From: Priestia filamentosa
GTDB taxonomy: Bacteria; Bacillota; Bacilli; Bacillales; Bacillaceae_H
Assembly: GCF_900177535.1 (NCBI RefSeq)
Contig: NZ_FXAJ01000001.1
Span: 806,001 to 870,000 of the forward strand
Direction of reading: 5' to 3'
Length of the DNA stretch: 64,000 bases
In this document: positions 51,477 to 61,104 of the stretch, piece after piece
How positions within the stretch are numbered: position 1 is the first letter of the stretch
Layout of the letters: each line of letters opens with the position of its first letter
The notes under the pieces: generated by a model
What the model saw: only the letters and a program-made list of their open reading frames with translations
Database searches by the model: none
What the model was told of the DNA's origin: nothing
Translations under genes and position numbers: made by a program

Positions 51477-52640
51477 ATGAAAACTGTTTTTATGTTTCCA
51501 AATGATCCTAATCCTAGATTTATTAAAAGGATGAAGTTCACTTGTGAAAATGGTCTAAAGACCTATCTAATATACTGGAATCGAGGTATCAATACACCAT
51601 ATACATTACCTGACAATGTTGTTTGCTATCCAGTTAACCTCAAAGTGAAATTAGGGGATAGAATTAAGAAGTTTTTTCTCCTTCCTATTTTCCTGTATAA
51701 GGGGTTGATAAGGCTTATAAAAATAAAACCTGACATTATTCATGTTGGATTAATAGACATGTTATTTACAGCCACTATATATAAAACCTTTTTTAATAAA
51801 AAGGTGAAAATTATATATGAAATAGGGGATCTTCCCAAATTCATAATAAATAAACATTCAGGAATAAAAGAGATTTTAAGAAAATTTATTGTTTATCTTG
51901 AAAAAAAACTCTCTAAAGGAATAAGCCTACTGATTCTAACCTCCCCTTATTTTTGGGATGAGTATTATCAAGAATTTGTAGAAGAAGAAAAGTATCTTTA
52001 TATAGCAAATGCACCTTCTAAAGAACTGTTTGGGAAGTTTAAGAAAAAAGATTTAAACGGAAGGATCGTAATAGGTTATATAGGCTTTGTTAGATATAAA
52101 AAGCAAATATTGAATTTAATTGATGCCGTTCGAAAGTACAAAGATACTTTTGAAATTTATATTGCTGGTGAAGGTCCTGATGCTAAGGAGATAAGAGAGT
52201 ATATCGTAAATACAAATGCTGAGGATTTTGTAACAATGTCCGGAGCTTATAATTATAGTAGAGATATTCTGGATATATATTCAAAAGTTGATATAGTCTA
52301 TTCAGTATACGATACTTCATTTGAAAATGTTAAATTAGCCTTACCAAATAAGCTGTATGAAGCAATCGTTTGTGAATTGCCAATGATTGTTGCCAAGAAT
52401 ACACAACTTGAAAAATTCGTTCTAGACTATAAAATTGGTTATTCAGTAGATGATCAAGATGTAGAAGATTTATCAAATCTATTAAAGCTTATTAAAGAAG
52501 ACCCTAGAGTTTTAGAAAATGCTAGCCAACTAAGTCCAGAGATTAAAAATTCTAATTTCGTTGAAGAGTATAATAAAAAATTATTATTAAAATATAAATC
52601 TCTATTGAAAGAGATAGAGAGTAGTAAGTCCTTTAACTAA
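51477..52640 (+). CDS. Glycosyltransferase (GT4-like)
   Basis: 387 residues. IHVGLIDMLFTATIYKTFF, YEIGDLPKFI, RIVIGYIGFVRYKKQILNLIDA, YIAGEGPD and the donor-site pattern LPNKLYEAIVCELPMIV. The first ~50 residues lack the common G-rich loop. TGGAGG lies about 8 bases before the ATG. Acceptor and donor unknown. Confidence 0.85.
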   Translation: MKTVFMFPNDPNPRFIKRMKFTCENGLKTYLIYWNRGINTPYTLPDNVVCYPVNLKVKLGDRIKKFFLLPIFLYKGLIRLIKIKPDIIHVGLIDMLFTATIYKTFFNKKVKIIYEIGDLPKFIINKHSGIKEILRKFIVYLEKKLSKGISLLILTSPYFWDEYYQEFVEEEKYLYIANAPSKELFGKFKKKDLNGRIVIGYIGFVRYKKQILNLIDAVRKYKDTFEIYIAGEGPDAKEIREYIVNTNAEDFVTMSGAYNYSRDILDIYSKVDIVYSVYDTSFENVKLALPNKLYEAIVCELPMIVAKNTQLEKFVLDYKIGYSVDDQDVEDLSNLLKLIKEDPRVLENASQLSPEIKNSNFVEEYNKKLLLKYKSLLKEIESSKSFN

Positions 52641-52702
52641 AGTAGTTTCTTGTTTATTAACTTTTAGTATATAAAATTCAAATTACAGTGAGGTATTTTA
52701 AT

Positions 52703-53983
52703 ATGGAAAAAATTTGTGTAGTAGGATTGGGGTATATTGGTTTACCAACGGCAGCTATATTTGCTAAAGCAGGATTTAACGTAGTAGGAGTTGATGTAAA
52801 CGAGAACGCAATAAGCCTTATAAACAAAGGGGAAGTTCATTTAGAAGAAGTAGGGCTTCCTGAAGTAGTTAAAGATGTTGTACATTCTGGGAATTTGCGT
52901 GCTTCCTTAAATGTTGAAGAGGCGGATGTTTATATTATTGCTGTTCCTACTCCTATCCATGAGGATCATACAGCTAATGTTGATTATGTAATATCTGCGA
53001 CAAAGTCAATTCTTCCTTTTGTTAAAAAGAATGATGTTGTAATCGTAGAATCGACAATTCCTCCTAGGACAATTGATGATATAGTAGCTCCTCTTTTCGA
53101 AGAAGCAGGCTGGAATCCTCGAGAAGACGTATATTTAGCACATTGTCCTGAGAGAGTACTTCCAGGTCGTATATTGATAGAGTTAGTTGAAAACACTCGT
53201 ATTGTTGGAGGTTATACTAAAGAAGCTGCATACCAAGCTGCTCAAGTTTATCGTCAAATTGTCACAGGTGAGGTTATAGAGACACAAGCTGTTACAGCCG
53301 AAATGTCTAAGCTTATGGAGAATACGTATCGAGATGTAAATATTGCTTTGGCAAACGAGTTAGGTAAAATCTCTGCAAAGCTTGGAGTTAATGCTTTAGA
53401 CGTTATAACACTTGCAAACAGACATCCAAGAGTAAATATTCATACTCCGGGACCTGGAGTTGGAGGTCATTGTCTTGCTGTAGATCCATATTTTATTATT
53501 GAAAAAGCTCCGGAGTTGTCTCCTCTTATATCTAATGCTAGAGAAATAAATAACTCAATGCCGGATTTTGTATTGCAATGTGTACAGAGCATTTTAGATA
53601 AAGATGCTAAAATAGCAGTTTTTGGCCTTACCTATAAGGGAAATATTGATGATGTTCGTGAAAGTCCAGCCATGGAAATTGTTTCTCTTTTAGCTGATAA
53701 AGGATTTGACCTTTCTATTTATGATCCACATGTCACAGAAAACCAGGTTAATTTCCCACTTCAAACCTTTGAAGATGCTATCTCAAATGCAGAATGTATT
53801 CTTGTTTTGACGGATCACAAAGAGTTTGAGGAACTAGATGAAGATTTAATCGTTTCAAAGATGAAAAACCCTGTTATCTTAGATACTAAAAACTGTGCAA
53901 ATATCGTAAATGATTCTATCGCTTATTATAATTTCAATAACTTATTTGAACTTATTAATAGTAAAAAAGAAGTAACTGTATAA
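52703..53983 (+). CDS. wecC: UDP-N-acetyl-D-mannosamine dehydrogenase (WecC-like)
   Basis: About 426 residues. NAD site KICVVGLGYIGLPTAAIFAKAG, ESTIPPRT, HCPERVLPGR, AEMSKLMENTYRDVNIALANE and catalytic-Cys motif PGPGVGGHCLAVDPYFI. Oxidises UDP-ManNAc to UDP-ManNAc uronic acid. ATG at 52703 chosen over an upstream GTG; GTGAGG lies about 9 bases before it. BY-kinases phosphorylate such dehydrogenases in other Bacillus, linking it to the cassette upstream. Confidence 0.93.
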   Translation: MEKICVVGLGYIGLPTAAIFAKAGFNVVGVDVNENAISLINKGEVHLEEVGLPEVVKDVVHSGNLRASLNVEEADVYIIAVPTPIHEDHTANVDYVISATKSILPFVKKNDVVIVESTIPPRTIDDIVAPLFEEAGWNPREDVYLAHCPERVLPGRILIELVENTRIVGGYTKEAAYQAAQVYRQIVTGEVIETQAVTAEMSKLMENTYRDVNIALANELGKISAKLGVNALDVITLANRHPRVNIHTPGPGVGGHCLAVDPYFIIEKAPELSPLISNAREINNSMPDFVLQCVQSILDKDAKIAVFGLTYKGNIDDVRESPAMEIVSLLADKGFDLSIYDPHVTENQVNFPLQTFEDAISNAECILVLTDHKEFEELDEDLIVSKMKNPVILDTKNCANIVNDSIAYYNFNNLFELINSKKEVTV

Positions 53984-54073
53984 AATTTTTATAGAGTAAA
54001 ACGTAAAACCTTTCCTTTTATTAGTATTATTTTAAAAATGGTTTATAAAAATCTTAAAGATAGAGGATGTCTT

Positions 54074-55237
54074 ATGCCCCATACAAAGAAGAAGAAAGTT
54101 ATGGTTATATTTGGTACTAGACCGGAGGCTATTAAAATGGCTCCATTAGTTCATGAGTTAAAAAATTATAGTGCTCTCGACGTGTATGTATGTGTTACAG
54201 CACAACACCGTCAAATGTTAGATCAAGTGCTTAAGGTTTTTAATATTCAACCTGATTTTGACTTGAATATTATGAAAGATCGTCAAACATTAGTTGATGT
54301 TACCACCCGCTCCCTTAATGGCTTAAATGACATAATTAAAGATGTTAAACCAGATATGGTGTTGGTCCACGGAGACACTACTACAACTTTTGTAGGAGGA
54401 CTCGCTGCATTATATAATCAAGTAGCTATTGGTCACGTGGAAGCAGGCCTTAGAACTAATAATAAATATTCTCCTTTCCCTGAAGAGATGAACAGACAAC
54501 TTACAGGTGTAATTGCTGACTTACATTTTGCTCCTACTAAATTAGCATTTGATAATTTAAGAATGGAAAACAAACCTGAAAACACTATATTTATGACAGG
54601 TAACACTGTGATTGATGCTCAAAAAACAACAGTTAATGAGGATTACCATCATCCATTACTAGATGAGATTTCTGGTTTGCGAATGGTACTTATGACTGCA
54701 CACCGACGTGAAAACCTAGGAGGTCCAATGCGTAATATATTTCATGCTATTCGGAGATTAGTGGACCACCATCAAGATATAGCTGTAATTTATCCTGTTC
54801 ATATGAATCCTATAGTAAAAGATGCAGCTGATGATATTTTAGGTAATCATCCGCGGATTAAGTTAATAGAGCCACTAGACGTTATAGATTTCCACAACTT
54901 TATGGCTCGTTCTCATCTTATTCTAACCGATTCAGGTGGTATTCAGGAAGAAGCCCCTGCTTTAGGAGTTCCAGTGTTAGTTTTACGTGATACAACGGAG
55001 CGTTCAGAAGGAATTATAGCTGGAACTTTAAAGTTAGCAGGCACAAATGAAGATGTTATTTTCAATCTAGCCAATGAGTTATTAACAAGCAAGGAAGCTT
55101 ATCAAGAAATGGCTCATGCAGCTAATCCCTATGGAGATGGAGAAGCTTCTAGAAGGATTGCAGAAGCCCTACTATATTATTTTGATTTACAATTTAATAA
55201 GCCTGATAATTTTAAAAGTGAATTATTAAATAAATAA
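54074..55237 (+). CDS. wecB: UDP-N-acetylglucosamine 2-epimerase (WecB/MnaA)
   Basis: About 387 residues. FGTRPEAIKMAPLVHEL, VHGDTTTTFVGGLAALY, GHVEAGLRTNNKYSPFPEEMNRQ, TAHRRENLGGPM and LTDSGGIQEEAPALGVPVLVLRDTTERSEG. Converts UDP-GlcNAc to UDP-ManNAc, the substrate of the WecC-like enzyme just upstream. ATG at 54074 follows AGAGGATG; the upstream in-frame ATG at 54038 lacks an SD. It may be a second copy besides a teichoic-acid mnaA elsewhere. Confidence 0.94.
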   Translation: MPHTKKKKVMVIFGTRPEAIKMAPLVHELKNYSALDVYVCVTAQHRQMLDQVLKVFNIQPDFDLNIMKDRQTLVDVTTRSLNGLNDIIKDVKPDMVLVHGDTTTTFVGGLAALYNQVAIGHVEAGLRTNNKYSPFPEEMNRQLTGVIADLHFAPTKLAFDNLRMENKPENTIFMTGNTVIDAQKTTVNEDYHHPLLDEISGLRMVLMTAHRRENLGGPMRNIFHAIRRLVDHHQDIAVIYPVHMNPIVKDAADDILGNHPRIKLIEPLDVIDFHNFMARSHLILTDSGGIQEEAPALGVPVLVLRDTTERSEGIIAGTLKLAGTNEDVIFNLANELLTSKEAYQEMAHAANPYGDGEASRRIAEALLYYFDLQFNKPDNFKSELLNK

Positions 55238-55403
55238 ATTTCCATTTAAACACAATTCATTACAATTGATATAAAATGAATTTTTAGTTTCCTCTTATTA
55301 CGTTTAAATAGTTAAATCTACATAATAACTAAGGAACGATTAATTTTCCTTAGTTATTATACTTATAAACATTAAACTTTAAATATAAATACTATTTATT
55401 AGG

Positions 55404-56672
55404 GTGTCGCTTTTGTTTAAATTTATAATTTCAGGAGAAATGTTTTTTGCCCTATTTTTATTAGCAGGGTATTTTAAAGAAGCATTTCAATTACCTATAG
55501 ACCTAACAGCTGCTTTTTTTGTTCTATCAATATTAGTTGCAATTAAAAGGTTGATTCGAACGTTACTTATTAGTAAGGCTAACTATAGAAAAAAACTTAT
55601 AAGTAAAAAAATTATTACACACTTTGTTCTTTTTTTACTTCTTTTTGGTTTCATCTTGTTTAGCAATTTTTATACTTTAGGATCTAATTATTCAATCCAA
55701 AAGACCCTAAAGTTTTCAACACTAACAACTTGGGCTTTCCTTGGTGTATATTTTCTTATTAATAATAAAACCAATTTGCGTAACTTCTTGAAATCTCTAG
55801 CAATAATCTCACTAGTTATGGCTTTATATACTGTTAGTGGCCTGAAAGGAAATTCAGATCCAACCGGTGGCTTTACTTCTGTTGCAGGTGATAATTACCT
55901 AGGTTTAGGGAGGGCAAGTGGTTTAGGAGCATTAATTTTTATCTCTCTCTACGTTACTGCTAATTCTACAAAGATTAAAAGACTTTTATCTATATGCAGT
56001 GTTCTTATCATTATAACGGCTCTATTGTCTTCTGGATCAAGAATGCCATTAATATCATTTATTATTGTTTTGCTTATTGTATTCTTTGCCTCATTTAAAA
56101 TTCGAAAAGGGCTTATCCATATAAAAAAAGGAACTGGTTATTTCTTAGCTCTTCTTGGCTTAGGAATTGTATCTATCTTATCTTTAGCATCTACTGGTGC
56201 TTTTGATACAGTAATAAGAAGAGTAAGCATCCTTTTTACGGAAACAGGGGGAGGAACGTCTGCAGAAGGACGCCTTGAAAGATACGAAACTGCATATGAA
56301 GTTTGGACAAACCATCCTTTCTTTGGAACAGGAATTGGAAGTTTTCCTCTTCATTTTAGCGGATTAGATGCGGCAGGTTATCCTCATAACATAATTCTAG
56401 AGTTTTTGTCTGAATTGGGGTTAATAGGACTTTTAATTTTCACGCTTTTTATACTTTATCCTATATATATCCTCATAAGGAAGGGTAAAACAACATCAGT
56501 TTTTCTGCATTCAGAAATCTTAACCGTCTTATTTTGTTTTATGTTTTTATTCCTGAATGCTTGTACAACTGGCGATATAAATGATAACCGATTGCTTTTA
56601 ACCTTTAACTCGCTAATATTAATATCTTTAATTCTTCATACTGACAATAGGGAGTCTTCCCTAAAAACTTAA
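55404..56672 (+). CDS. O-antigen polymerase/ligase-like membrane protein (Wzy-type)
   Basis: 422 residues, about 11 hydrophobic segments. Large extracytoplasmic loop (about 275-320) with RLERYETAYEVWTNHPFFGTGIGSFPLHFSG and PHNIILEFLSELGLIGLL, the Wzy_C/O-antigen ligase signature (RxxxWxxxxxxxxxxPxxGxGxG). It would polymerise repeat units outside the membrane. GTG at 55404 or, more likely by SD (AGGGTG), TTG at 55413. Confidence 0.88.
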   Translation: MSLLFKFIISGEMFFALFLLAGYFKEAFQLPIDLTAAFFVLSILVAIKRLIRTLLISKANYRKKLISKKIITHFVLFLLLFGFILFSNFYTLGSNYSIQKTLKFSTLTTWAFLGVYFLINNKTNLRNFLKSLAIISLVMALYTVSGLKGNSDPTGGFTSVAGDNYLGLGRASGLGALIFISLYVTANSTKIKRLLSICSVLIIITALLSSGSRMPLISFIIVLLIVFFASFKIRKGLIHIKKGTGYFLALLGLGIVSILSLASTGAFDTVIRRVSILFTETGGGTSAEGRLERYETAYEVWTNHPFFGTGIGSFPLHFSGLDAAGYPHNIILEFLSELGLIGLLIFTLFILYPIYILIRKGKTTSVFLHSEILTVLFCFMFLFLNACTTGDINDNRLLLTFNSLILISLILHTDNRESSLKT

Positions 56673-56727
56673 ATTCTTTAGAGAAGATGTATAAAAAATA
56701 AAAAGCCAAATTCTAAAAAGAAAAATC

Positions 56728-56824
56728 AAACTCAGCGATAAATCCTAGCTCAAATTTTACCACTTTATGTTAGAGTGGCAAAATTTGAGTAAATAGGATT
56801 AAATATAAAAGCTGGGTTTTTTTT
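56728..56824 (+). terminator. Nested three-tier hairpin ending in T8
   Basis: Outer arms AAACTCAGC / GCTGGGTTT (56728-56736, 56811-56819; one G-U), middle arms AATCCTA / TAGGATT (56741-56747, 56794-56800) and a 16-bp inner stem CTCAAATTTTACCACT / AGTGGCAAAATTTGAG (one mismatch, 9-base loop), followed by eight T's. Far larger than an ordinary terminator, and located between the polymerase and the beta-helix gene: terminator, attenuator or structured RNA. Confidence 0.75.
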
Positions 56825-56886
56825 ATATGCATAGATACATATGAAATATTATATATTTATACAAACTTATATAAAGGAGTAATCAA

Positions 56887-58218
56887 ATGTCTATAAATAA
56901 AAAAGTCATTTTTGGGTCACTTTGCCTATTAGTTATAATATTATCCATTTGGATTTTAACCAAGTTTCAAAATCAGAAAAACGATTCCTCGGAAAAGGCA
57001 ATACAAACATTGATAAATCAAAAAGCTGGAAAAACAGTAGTTCTACCTTCTGGTAAAGACTACAAAATCAATTCAACCTTAAAGATTCCAGACAACACTA
57101 CAATAATAGGTAATAATGCTAAAATATATAATGATTCTAAGAACATAACCTTACTCTCAATTGGTAATAATGTTAAAATATATAAATTGGAGATCGAGGG
57201 TTCAGGCAATTCAGAATATAATGAAAATTCTAAAGCCATTGAATTTGTAGGAAATGCATCAGGATACAATTCTTCACTTCTTTTAGAAAATTGCTATATA
57301 CATGATATATCTGGCTTTGGTCTTTATTTAAAGTTTGCCAAGAATGTAACAGTTAATAATTCTCGTTTTTCAAGAATAGGGTATTCAGGGATACATGGTT
57401 CGTCTGTAGAAAATGTGAAAATTAATAAAGTTAAAATAAAAACAATTGGGCCTGGTAAACCTTCTAGTATCTCTGGTAAAACTATTGCATATGGTATCAC
57501 CTTTACACAATCTGATCCTTCTTTCCCTCGAAGCAAAAATTGCATAGTTACTAATTCTACTATAGAAGATAACTTGGCATGGGAAGCACTTAACACCCAT
57601 GGTGGATTAAATATATCATTTATCAACAATACTACAAAAAAAAGTAAATATGGGATTGTAGCTGTTCCTATAGAGATGAAAAACCCTAAAGGCATAAGTG
57701 TTAAATCCAATGCTCCACAAAATATTAAGGTCATAGGCAACAAACTTTACGGAACGGGAAAAGGTTCTGCTGTAGTGATACAAGGGGCATATAAGGTAGA
57801 CCCTGAAAGTGGTACTGTTGATATTAAAGAACCTGCGGAATATGCGAAAGACAGCGTAATAGCTGATAATACAAGTGTAAACTTTGGTCAAAAAGGGAAC
57901 GAAGCTCGAGGGGCTATTTACGCTCGTGAAACGTTAAATCTCAGCGTAATTGGAAACTTCATAGAGAAATCCTATATGAATGGGATCACACTTCACTACG
58001 CTAACCAAAACTTTAGGGTAACAAATAATAAAATTAAATCTACTCGGACTACAAATACCAAACTACCTGTTGGTATACTAGTAAAAGGAACCTATAATCA
58101 AGGGATAATTAATAAGAATAAAATAATTCAAAGTAATGGAAAACCAATAAAAGAACTTTATATAGAAAATATAAAAGAGAATAAAATAATAACAAAACAA
58201 GATCAAGAATATAAATAA
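56887..58218 (+). CDS. Membrane-anchored right-handed beta-helix protein (pectate-lyase/epimerase-like)
   Basis: 443 residues. Signal anchor (VIFGSLCLLVIILSIWILTKF, 7-27), then VLPSGKDYKINSTLKIPDNTTIIGNNAKI as in Pectate_lyase_3 N-caps, and PbH1-like parallel coils (SSLLLENCYIHDISGFGLYLK, VTVNNSRFSRIGYSGIHG, IVTNSTIEDN, IKVIGNKLYGTG, NLSVIGNFIEKSYMNGI). Such exported helices cleave or epimerise uronic-acid polymers, fitting the ManNAcA-type polymer made upstream. AAGGAG lies 7 bases before the ATG. Catalytic residues not assignable. Confidence 0.85.
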   Translation: MSINKKVIFGSLCLLVIILSIWILTKFQNQKNDSSEKAIQTLINQKAGKTVVLPSGKDYKINSTLKIPDNTTIIGNNAKIYNDSKNITLLSIGNNVKIYKLEIEGSGNSEYNENSKAIEFVGNASGYNSSLLLENCYIHDISGFGLYLKFAKNVTVNNSRFSRIGYSGIHGSSVENVKINKVKIKTIGPGKPSSISGKTIAYGITFTQSDPSFPRSKNCIVTNSTIEDNLAWEALNTHGGLNISFINNTTKKSKYGIVAVPIEMKNPKGISVKSNAPQNIKVIGNKLYGTGKGSAVVIQGAYKVDPESGTVDIKEPAEYAKDSVIADNTSVNFGQKGNEARGAIYARETLNLSVIGNFIEKSYMNGITLHYANQNFRVTNNKIKSTRTTNTKLPVGILVKGTYNQGIINKNKIIQSNGKPIKELYIENIKENKIITKQDQEYK

Positions 58219-58498
58219 GTTAAAACCTGTCCTCAAAAGCATATATTACGAACACGTTACTAGAAGAAGTACTGTGGGGTTCGTGCATGCATTGTATTCA
58301 CTTCGTTGGCAATTTGAGATTTTGTTTAAAATATGAAAGTCATTTTTTGAAATTGATGAGTGCAAGAATAGGAAAAGGAAACGCCGAGAGTGCCGTTTTA
58401 AAATATATTAATGAGTATATTTCTCTATAAATTACATTGTTAATTAATGTATTATCCCTTATAATTTATGCGATAGGAAATTATGAGGAGGTCATTAG
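58219..58498 (+). other. Gap before the heparinase-like gene
   Basis: 280 bases. No terminator or known element; contains several small frames in both directions without SD. May carry the promoter of the lyase gene. Confidence 0.4.
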
Positions 58499-60385
58499 TT
58501 GGGGTTTAAAGTAGTTAGTATCATTCTAGTAATTTTACTCTTCGCAGTAGTAATAGTAGGGGAGGTGAAAGTAAAGGTCACTGATACGCATACAGCGAGT
58601 GAAACTGTTACTTCTAACGATAACATGGATTTCAAAACGGCAATAGAGGAAAAAGAAGAAGAGTTTACCTCTATTGACCAAGATCTCCTGTCCAAATTAA
58701 AGTCAAACAATATGGATAAAATCATCAAACGATATGAGCTAAAAGATTCCAGGACCATACAATTGGCTGATAACTTGTTGAAAAATGAAATTTATTTAGG
58801 CGATAAATGGGATCCTGTAACAATCAATCAACCTACATGGTTAGAAGATCCCTATAATGATAACAGTTGGGTACTCTATTATCAAAGTTTAGACTTTTTG
58901 CCCTATCTGCTAAATGCCTATGAAGAAACGGAGAAACTGGAATACTTAGAAAAGGCAAGCTTTTTTGTTTTTGGGTGGATAAAAAGTAATAGAGAGATCT
59001 ATGATTCTAAAAGTGAATTCGCTTGGAATGACCATGGAACTGCAAACCGTGTGTTAAATCTAATTCAGTTTTGGAAGTCTTATAGGGAAAGTAGTTTATA
59101 TAAGGAAACAGATGCTAAAGAGCTCATCTATTCTTTGGTACAACATGGTAATTACCTAAACCACGATGGTAATTATACAAAGTCTAATCATGGGATTATG
59201 CAGGATCAAGCGTTAATGGAATTAAGTGTTCTTTTTCCTCAATTACCTAAGGCGAAAGAATGGTTTGAGAAAGCCGATAATAGATTATTAGAGAGTGTTG
59301 AAAGGGACGTTGCACATGATGGTGTACATAAGGAACACTCCCCGAGTTACCACACTATGGTTAAGGGTCTTTTTACAGATATTAAAGGCTTTATGGAACA
59401 TTATGACCGATATCATGGTGAATTTGATATGGCATTAGAAAAAATGGAGAAATACCAAGAGTATATAATAATGCCGGATAAAAAGTACCCTACTGTAGGT
59501 GATTCCGAAAATACTAAGGTATATGGTGTCAATGAAGTCCCCATACTTAAGGACGCTGTTTTTAAAGATGGGGGGGTAGCATTCTTTAGAAATAATTGGA
59601 GTACGGCCGAAAATCCGTTATATTTTATGTTTACTGCTGCATTCCATTCAGGAGTTCATAAACATGCAGACGACTTATCTTTTATTTTGTCATATGGCCA
59701 AACCAATTACTTCGTTGATTCTGGAAAGTATAATTACGCCAGTAAAGATCCATATCGGCAATATGTAACCAGTGTCTTCGCCCATAACTCTATAGCGGTA
59801 AATGGTAAATCATACGCACCTGATACACGTAGGATTGGACAATCTGAAATCACTGGATTTGAAAGTACTCCATCTTATAGTTTTGTTTCAGGACGCCACA
59901 CGTTATATGATAATGTAAAGTTTGAGCGAACCGTGATTTATCTTAAGCCTAGTAATATAGTTATCCACGACCAGATTTTAAGTGGTGGAGAAAATAAATA
60001 CTCTCAAATCTTCAACGTTGGAGAAAATGTAGAAGTAAACAAAATTAGTAATCAGGAGTTTTTACTAGAAAGCAAAATAGACACGACATCGATTAAACTT
60101 ACACAACTTTCATCTGATGATTTGGAAGGAGTAGACATTTATAATGGATCGGAGGATCCAATTCGAGGCTGGCAATCAAATACCTTAAACGAGAAACACC
60201 CTATAACATCAATTTCTTTTAATAAAAAAGGTGAAAACCAATCGTATATAACTACGATTAATTTGGATAGAAGTGATTCGGTGAAAAATGTTAAATACTC
60301 TTCCAAACGGGACTCCTATGAAATTGAAATGGATAATAACACGAAAATAAATATTAGCAAGTTGAAGAAGGAAACAGAAAGATAA
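58499..60385 (+). CDS. Membrane-anchored heparinase II/III-family polysaccharide lyase
   Basis: 628 residues. N-terminal anchor (VVSIILVILLFAVVIVGEV), an alpha/alpha-toroid (about 85-350; WNDHGTANRVLNLIQFW, NHGIMQDQALMEL, HKEHSPSYHTMVKGLF with candidate catalytic Tyr/His) and a C-terminal beta-sandwich (Hepar_II_III: SGVHKHADDLSFILSYGQTN, FVDSGKYNY). Cleaves uronic-acid-containing glycans by beta-elimination, as alginate and heparin lyases do. TTG start with GAGGAGG 7 bases upstream. Last gene of the island; likely trims or releases the polymer made by it. Confidence 0.88.
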   Translation: MGFKVVSIILVILLFAVVIVGEVKVKVTDTHTASETVTSNDNMDFKTAIEEKEEEFTSIDQDLLSKLKSNNMDKIIKRYELKDSRTIQLADNLLKNEIYLGDKWDPVTINQPTWLEDPYNDNSWVLYYQSLDFLPYLLNAYEETEKLEYLEKASFFVFGWIKSNREIYDSKSEFAWNDHGTANRVLNLIQFWKSYRESSLYKETDAKELIYSLVQHGNYLNHDGNYTKSNHGIMQDQALMELSVLFPQLPKAKEWFEKADNRLLESVERDVAHDGVHKEHSPSYHTMVKGLFTDIKGFMEHYDRYHGEFDMALEKMEKYQEYIIMPDKKYPTVGDSENTKVYGVNEVPILKDAVFKDGGVAFFRNNWSTAENPLYFMFTAAFHSGVHKHADDLSFILSYGQTNYFVDSGKYNYASKDPYRQYVTSVFAHNSIAVNGKSYAPDTRRIGQSEITGFESTPSYSFVSGRHTLYDNVKFERTVIYLKPSNIVIHDQILSGGENKYSQIFNVGENVEVNKISNQEFLLESKIDTTSIKLTQLSSDDLEGVDIYNGSEDPIRGWQSNTLNEKHPITSISFNKKGENQSYITTINLDRSDSVKNVKYSSKRDSYEIEMDNNTKINISKLKKETER

Positions 60386-60390
60386 CTTAA

Positions 60391-60416
60391 AGGACACCTA
60401 TAGGGTGTCTTTTTTG
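60391..60416 (+). terminator. Terminator after the heparinase-like gene
   Basis: GGACACC / GGTGTCT stem (one G-U) followed by TTTTTTGTTTT. Confidence 0.85.
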
Positions 60417-60423
60417 TTTTTGA

Positions 60424-61070
60424 GCAGGCATCACCCACTGGTGAGTTTCCCTCTCTTTGAACATATGCACGGCTTTTATGCCACACAGCATGTAAGTAGC
60501 TGTACGAAATAACTTTAATCCCCGCATCGAACGAACTTCTTTCTTAATAAAACGGTGATCTTGCTCCACAATATTATTGAGATACTTAACTTATCTTAAT
60601 TGTTTGCCTTCATTCATCTGTTTTCCTTCTTTTAATTCTTGAATCACTACGGGATAGGCTGAGTTCTGTCCATGGTTATCACACGAGTTTTGGAAATATA
60701 TATAAAACCCAAGGCTCTCTAAAAAAAACGCTTGGCTACTTGTTTATTTCTTAATTCAAGTAGATAAAAACCAATGGTGTGTCCTTCTAAATAGGCGGTA
60801 CGATATAAGTATATCCATTGCTTTTTTTACTTTAATATGGATTTCAACGCCTCTCCATGAGTAATTTGTTGACTTGTGATGCAGACGTACCCTTTCTTCT
60901 AATTCAGGTCCATATTGTTGCATCCAACGTGTAATCATTGCGTGAACCATAGATACCCCTCATTCCTCCATTATTTCACGAAAACTGAGGTTTTACCGTA
61001 GGTATTATCTTACCATTAATAAAATGACATTAGGATGATAATGTTTCCATTTGAATAACTTTTGATTGCA
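60424..61070 (-). mobile_element. Degenerate IS6-family transposase
   Basis: Read on the minus strand with several stops and frameshifts: LFKWKHYHPNVILLMVR*YLR*NLSFREIMEE*GVSMVHAMITRWMQQYGPELEERVR, KTxVIT-like HGQNSAYPVVIQELKEGKQ, KYLNNIVEQDHRFIKK and TATYMLCGIKAVHMFK. The order and motifs are those of IS6/IS26-type DDE transposases; the C-terminal ~25 residues are missing at the lyase terminator. At least three in-frame stops make it inactive. No terminal inverted repeats recognised. It marks the distal edge of the polysaccharide island. Confidence 0.85.
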
Positions 61071-61078
61071 ATGCAATA

Positions 61079-61104
61079 TAAAAGGGACCTATTGGTCCCT
61101 TTTA
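61079..61104. terminator. Terminator of the acyltransferase gene
   Basis: AAAAGGGACC / GGTCCCTTTT stem with a 4-base loop overlapping the minus-strand stop; usable in both directions. Confidence 0.88.

Noticed and set aside
58240-58400. Possible transposase fragment upstream of the heparinase-like gene
   Set aside because: Translations in six frames gave no recognisable transposase motif, unlike the clear IS6 relic at 60424-61070.
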